DNA from: JAGGSN01 sp965603725 | Lineage (GTDB): Bacteria > Zixibacteria > MSB-5A5 > UBA10806 > 4484-95 | DNA: 64,000 nucleotides | Assembly: GCA_965603725.1 (NCBI GenBank) | Contig: CBFDEC010000010.1 | Span: 15,227-79,226, forward strand | Direction: 5' to 3' | In this document: piece after piece, positions 61,795-64,000 of the stretch | Layout: every line of letters begins with the position of its first letter | Position numbering within the stretch: position 1 is the first letter of the stretch | Program-made: the position numbers and the translations under genes | The notes under the pieces: generated by a model | What the model saw: only the letters and a program-made list of their open reading frames with translations | Database searches by the model: none | Told to the model about the DNA's origin: nothing

Positions 61795-62826
61795 TTAGAA
61801 TTTGAAGTCAAAGCTGAACCGGTGAATGTTGCCAAGATATCCCATATCCTGAAATGCGTAGTCGACCTGCATAACGTACGAGGAAACGGGAAGCTTTATG
61901 CCGCCGCCAAAGGTCAGACCGGCTGTTAGATTGAAGTCCCGCCGATCATCAAAGCCTTCCAAACCGGCTAACAGGTTGCCGTTGTTTATGTAGTCGTACT
62001 GGAACTTCTTACCCGCTCGTAAAGCAAATGAATCGTTAAACCAGTATTCAAGACCGGTATTGAACTTCTCCAGATTGTCATTCGGACGGGATGCCTGAAT
62101 CGCCCAGGTCAGCTTCTGGTTCTCCCGTTCGATAATGTTGATTGCCATGCCAAACCGGAAATCAATCGGCAGTGGAAATGATTCGCCATCGTATTTTCTA
62201 CCATCTTCGTACTTAGAGTTGAATTTCATATCCGGGCCAAAATTGGCAATCATCATGCAAATACTGAAACCGCGAAAACCGGTATCATAATAAGTTCCAA
62301 CATCAACCGCCCAGCCGCTGGCCCACGCAAGTTCCAAAAACGAATAAATGTACTTCATCGACAAACCAATAGAAAAATGGTCGGTCAAACTGGCCGAGTA
62401 GGTCACCGCCGCAGCAAAGTCGCCCGCCGAAAATACCGTGCCGTCGCCCTCCGGATTCTCATAGGTCGTCACCGGCATATCATCCGTGTGAAGCCAATAC
62501 ATTGCCAAACCGATATTGCCATAAAGCTGCGGCGTCGGCATCACAAAACCGACAAACTCATAAGCGATGTCCGCCGGATATTCTATGTGAGTAAACATCA
62601 GTTCCTTCTCCTCAAGAAGAGCTATACCGCCAGGATTGTAATACAACGCCGATACATCATTGGCTACGCCAAGAAAGGCTTCCCCCATACCTATCGCACG
62701 GGCCGAAATACCTATCTCCAAAAATTGCGCCCCAGCAGTCCCTACCTTGGCCTGCCCATAACTCAAAGCAGGCAAACATAAAAGAAACGCCAGAACTCCG
62801 ATAGAAATATATCTTCTCACTCTCAT
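61795..62826 (-). CDS. PorV/PorQ-family outer-membrane protein
   Basis: The 343-residue product has a signal peptide (LAFLLCLPALSYGQ), then the PorV/PorQ signature AGAQFLEIGISARAIGMGEA and VANDVSALYYNPGGIALLEE (about 30-75), followed by amphipathic strands to a C-terminal Phe (SFDFKF), as expected for an outer-membrane barrel. In T9SS bacteria PorV shuttles cargo carrying sorting domains to the attachment step. The adjacent upstream gene ends in such a domain, so a link to type IX-like secretion is likely. Confidence 0.9.
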   Translation of the reverse strand: MRVRRYISIGVLAFLLCLPALSYGQAKVGTAGAQFLEIGISARAIGMGEAFLGVANDVSALYYNPGGIALLEEKELMFTHIEYPADIAYEFVGFVMPTPQLYGNIGLAMYWLHTDDMPVTTYENPEGDGTVFSAGDFAAAVTYSASLTDHFSIGLSMKYIYSFLELAWASGWAVDVGTYYDTGFRGFSICMMIANFGPDMKFNSKYEDGRKYDGESFPLPIDFRFGMAINIIERENQKLTWAIQASRPNDNLEKFNTGLEYWFNDSFALRAGKKFQYDYINNGNLLAGLEGFDDRRDFNLTAGLTFGGGIKLPVSSYVMQVDYAFQDMGYLGNIHRFSFDFKF

Positions 62827-62837
62827 GCCTCCTGATG

Positions 62838-64000
62838 TTATTTGATAATTACTAACTTTCCTATCTCTGATTCTTTATTCTCAACATTTGAACCTATGGC
62901 TATGAATTCTATCGAATACAGGTACAGCCCCGACACAACGGCCTGACCGTTGCGGGATACCAGATCCCAGTAAACTATCCCCAGCGGGTTGCCAATATAG
63001 CCCGTGGGATCATAGGTGATCGCCCGGATAAGATCGCCATCCAGACTCCAGATCCTGATTATAGCCTTCTGATCATCAGGCAGGTTCGAAAACCATATCC
63101 GACGATCCTGCTCCACCCAGCCGGAACCATCCACGTCCTCGTAACCTTTGTCTATGTAACTCTGAGTGTTGGTGGCCTTGTACGGGTTGGGATACACCAT
63201 GATCGGGTCGCTCTTCTCAATCGGATAAACCAGCGCCGCGTTAATCGACTTAGCCGATTCAAGCGAACTGAGATCGGTCTGAGCGTTGCCGAAATCAAAA
63301 GCGGTCACGGCAAAATAAACGCCTCTTGATTTGGATAAACCTTCCACCCTGTAGCTGTAGTTTATGACAGTATCACCGTCAACTATAACCGTATCATCAA
63401 CTATATCATCAAAACCCAGATTATGGTCATAAGCTACCCAGTAAGTAAGTGAAGTGTCCCTGTCAACCTCCTCAACCCAGGCAGTGTCTTCGATAGCCGG
63501 ATCACTGGCCAACCCAAATACGCTGTCGGTGGTAACCGGGTTTTGCCTGCTGATGTTAGTTACCCATTGTGCCGGAGTACTGGTGACATCATAGGTAAGC
63601 GGCAGCCAGTCGATCATGTCATAACGGCTGAGCAAAGCCCAGTCGAGAGCGTCGTACGACATATATACCCCATAACCCTCGAAATCTATCAGATACGTAA
63701 ACAGGTCGGCCGCATCCTCAGAACCCGAGCCCGGCTCGCCCGGATTAATACTGGTCCACCTGATATTGACATAACCCTTGCCGACTTCAAGATTATCGAG
63801 ACGCGGTGAATTCGGGGGCGGCGGTCCCTGGAAGTCGGGAACACCATCACCCATATACCAGAAAGTATCCGGTACAGCGCTGGAATCACCACCCGGATAA
63901 ATCAGGTCGTATAAGCCGGGACAGCCATCGCCATCAGTATCAACGCCGGGGTTGTCATACACCCAGGCCGCCCATTGAGCATTGGTGGCAAAATCGCTGA
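62838..64000 (-). CDS. Secreted protein with C-terminal sorting domain, partial (5' end outside window)
   Basis: The frame is open to the right edge (the last visible residues before the apparent GTG at 63962 read SDFATNAQWAAWVYDNPGV), so the true start is outside. The visible 386 residues include DTDGDGCPGLYDLIYPGGD, fibronectin-like beta domains (NLEVGKGYVNIRWTSINPG) and a C-terminal domain: MVYPNPYKAT, IIRIWSLDGDLIRAIT and SGLYLYSIEFIAIG, with a short basic tail LVIIK. It is the likely cargo-type gene at the head of the operon with the PorV-like barrel 11 bases downstream. Confidence 0.85.
   Translation of the reverse strand, partial: SDFATNAQWAAWVYDNPGVDTDGDGCPGLYDLIYPGGDSSAVPDTFWYMGDGVPDFQGPPPPNSPRLDNLEVGKGYVNIRWTSINPGEPGSGSEDAADLFTYLIDFEGYGVYMSYDALDWALLSRYDMIDWLPLTYDVTSTPAQWVTNISRQNPVTTDSVFGLASDPAIEDTAWVEEVDRDTSLTYWVAYDHNLGFDDIVDDTVIVDGDTVINYSYRVEGLSKSRGVYFAVTAFDFGNAQTDLSSLESAKSINAALVYPIEKSDPIMVYPNPYKATNTQSYIDKGYEDVDGSGWVEQDRRIWFSNLPDDQKAIIRIWSLDGDLIRAITYDPTGYIGNPLGIVYWDLVSRNGQAVVSGLYLYSIEFIAIGSNVENKESEIGKLVIIK

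Noticed and set aside
61779..61835. Upstream start at 61835 for the secreted protein gene
   Set aside because: It overlaps the preceding PorV-like gene by 41 bases. The ATG at 61778 has AAAGGAGG and begins a proper signal sequence.

Overview
The window looks like a chromosomal segment of an uncultured Gram-negative bacterium of the FCB superphylum, perhaps near Zixibacteria. That placement is an inference from protein style: a PorV/PorQ-type outer-membrane barrel, C-terminal sorting domains of the type IX secretion kind (a YPNPFN motif followed by an LxGRKV-like strand and a short basic end), IPTL-CTERM anchors, a gingipain-type (C25) protease with a dockerin-like tail, FG-GAP and SBBP propellers, and the gene order rpsU-yqeY-cvpA-mutS2-dnaG-rpoD. 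No 16S gene is present, so the phylum stays open.

Layout. 1-11960: envelope and secreted proteins (a left-edge partial secreted protein, a YbdG-like MscS channel, a small beta-barrel, an IPTL-CTERM propeller protein preceded by a decayed IPTL tail, a 1567-residue C25 protease, an FG-GAP protein). 12386-17115: a tightly coupled operon of a NatAB-like ABC exporter, a GAF-GAF-SpoIIE phosphatase and a TPR lipoprotein, apparently read from a leaderless promoter. 17116-18812: a sigma-54-type promoter followed by a terminator (candidate small RNA), an ICMT-family methyltransferase, an attC-like hairpin and two tRNA genes. 18828-24811: zinc-ribbon protein, an AT-rich restriction-modification pair, guaB, an ATC-hydrolase-like protein and a GNAT protein. 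25256-33415 (minus): the macromolecular synthesis operon and rsgA, which seems to start at ATT. 33700-39223: a parallel-beta-helix lipoprotein, an HDOD protein, and an overlapping pair made of a HEAT-repeat protein and a GNDxY-repeat protein. 39367-42730: a second AT-rich restriction-modification cluster with two methyltransferases, a ParB-like protein, a MutH/MvaI-like endonuclease and the relic of a third methyltransferase. 42755-46406 (minus): an NtrC-type regulator, a CheV protein and a histidine kinase. 46864-64000: a giant SBBP/IPTL protein, tRNA-Thr, tldE/tldD, a sorting-domain protein, a cytidylate-kinase-like protein, a PfkB kinase, and a secretion-linked operon (partial sorting-domain protein, PorV-like barrel, secreted protein).

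The most interesting non-coding structure is repeat-based. Two copies of a miniature inverted-repeat element share about 150 identical bases in opposite orientation 43 kb apart. One copy has a perfect 12-base target duplication, and both lie 14-15 bases upstream of the -35 box of a sigma-70 promoter in the same relative orientation. A second 232-bp element and two families of short hairpin repeats (one with a compensatory base change) fill many other intergenic gaps.
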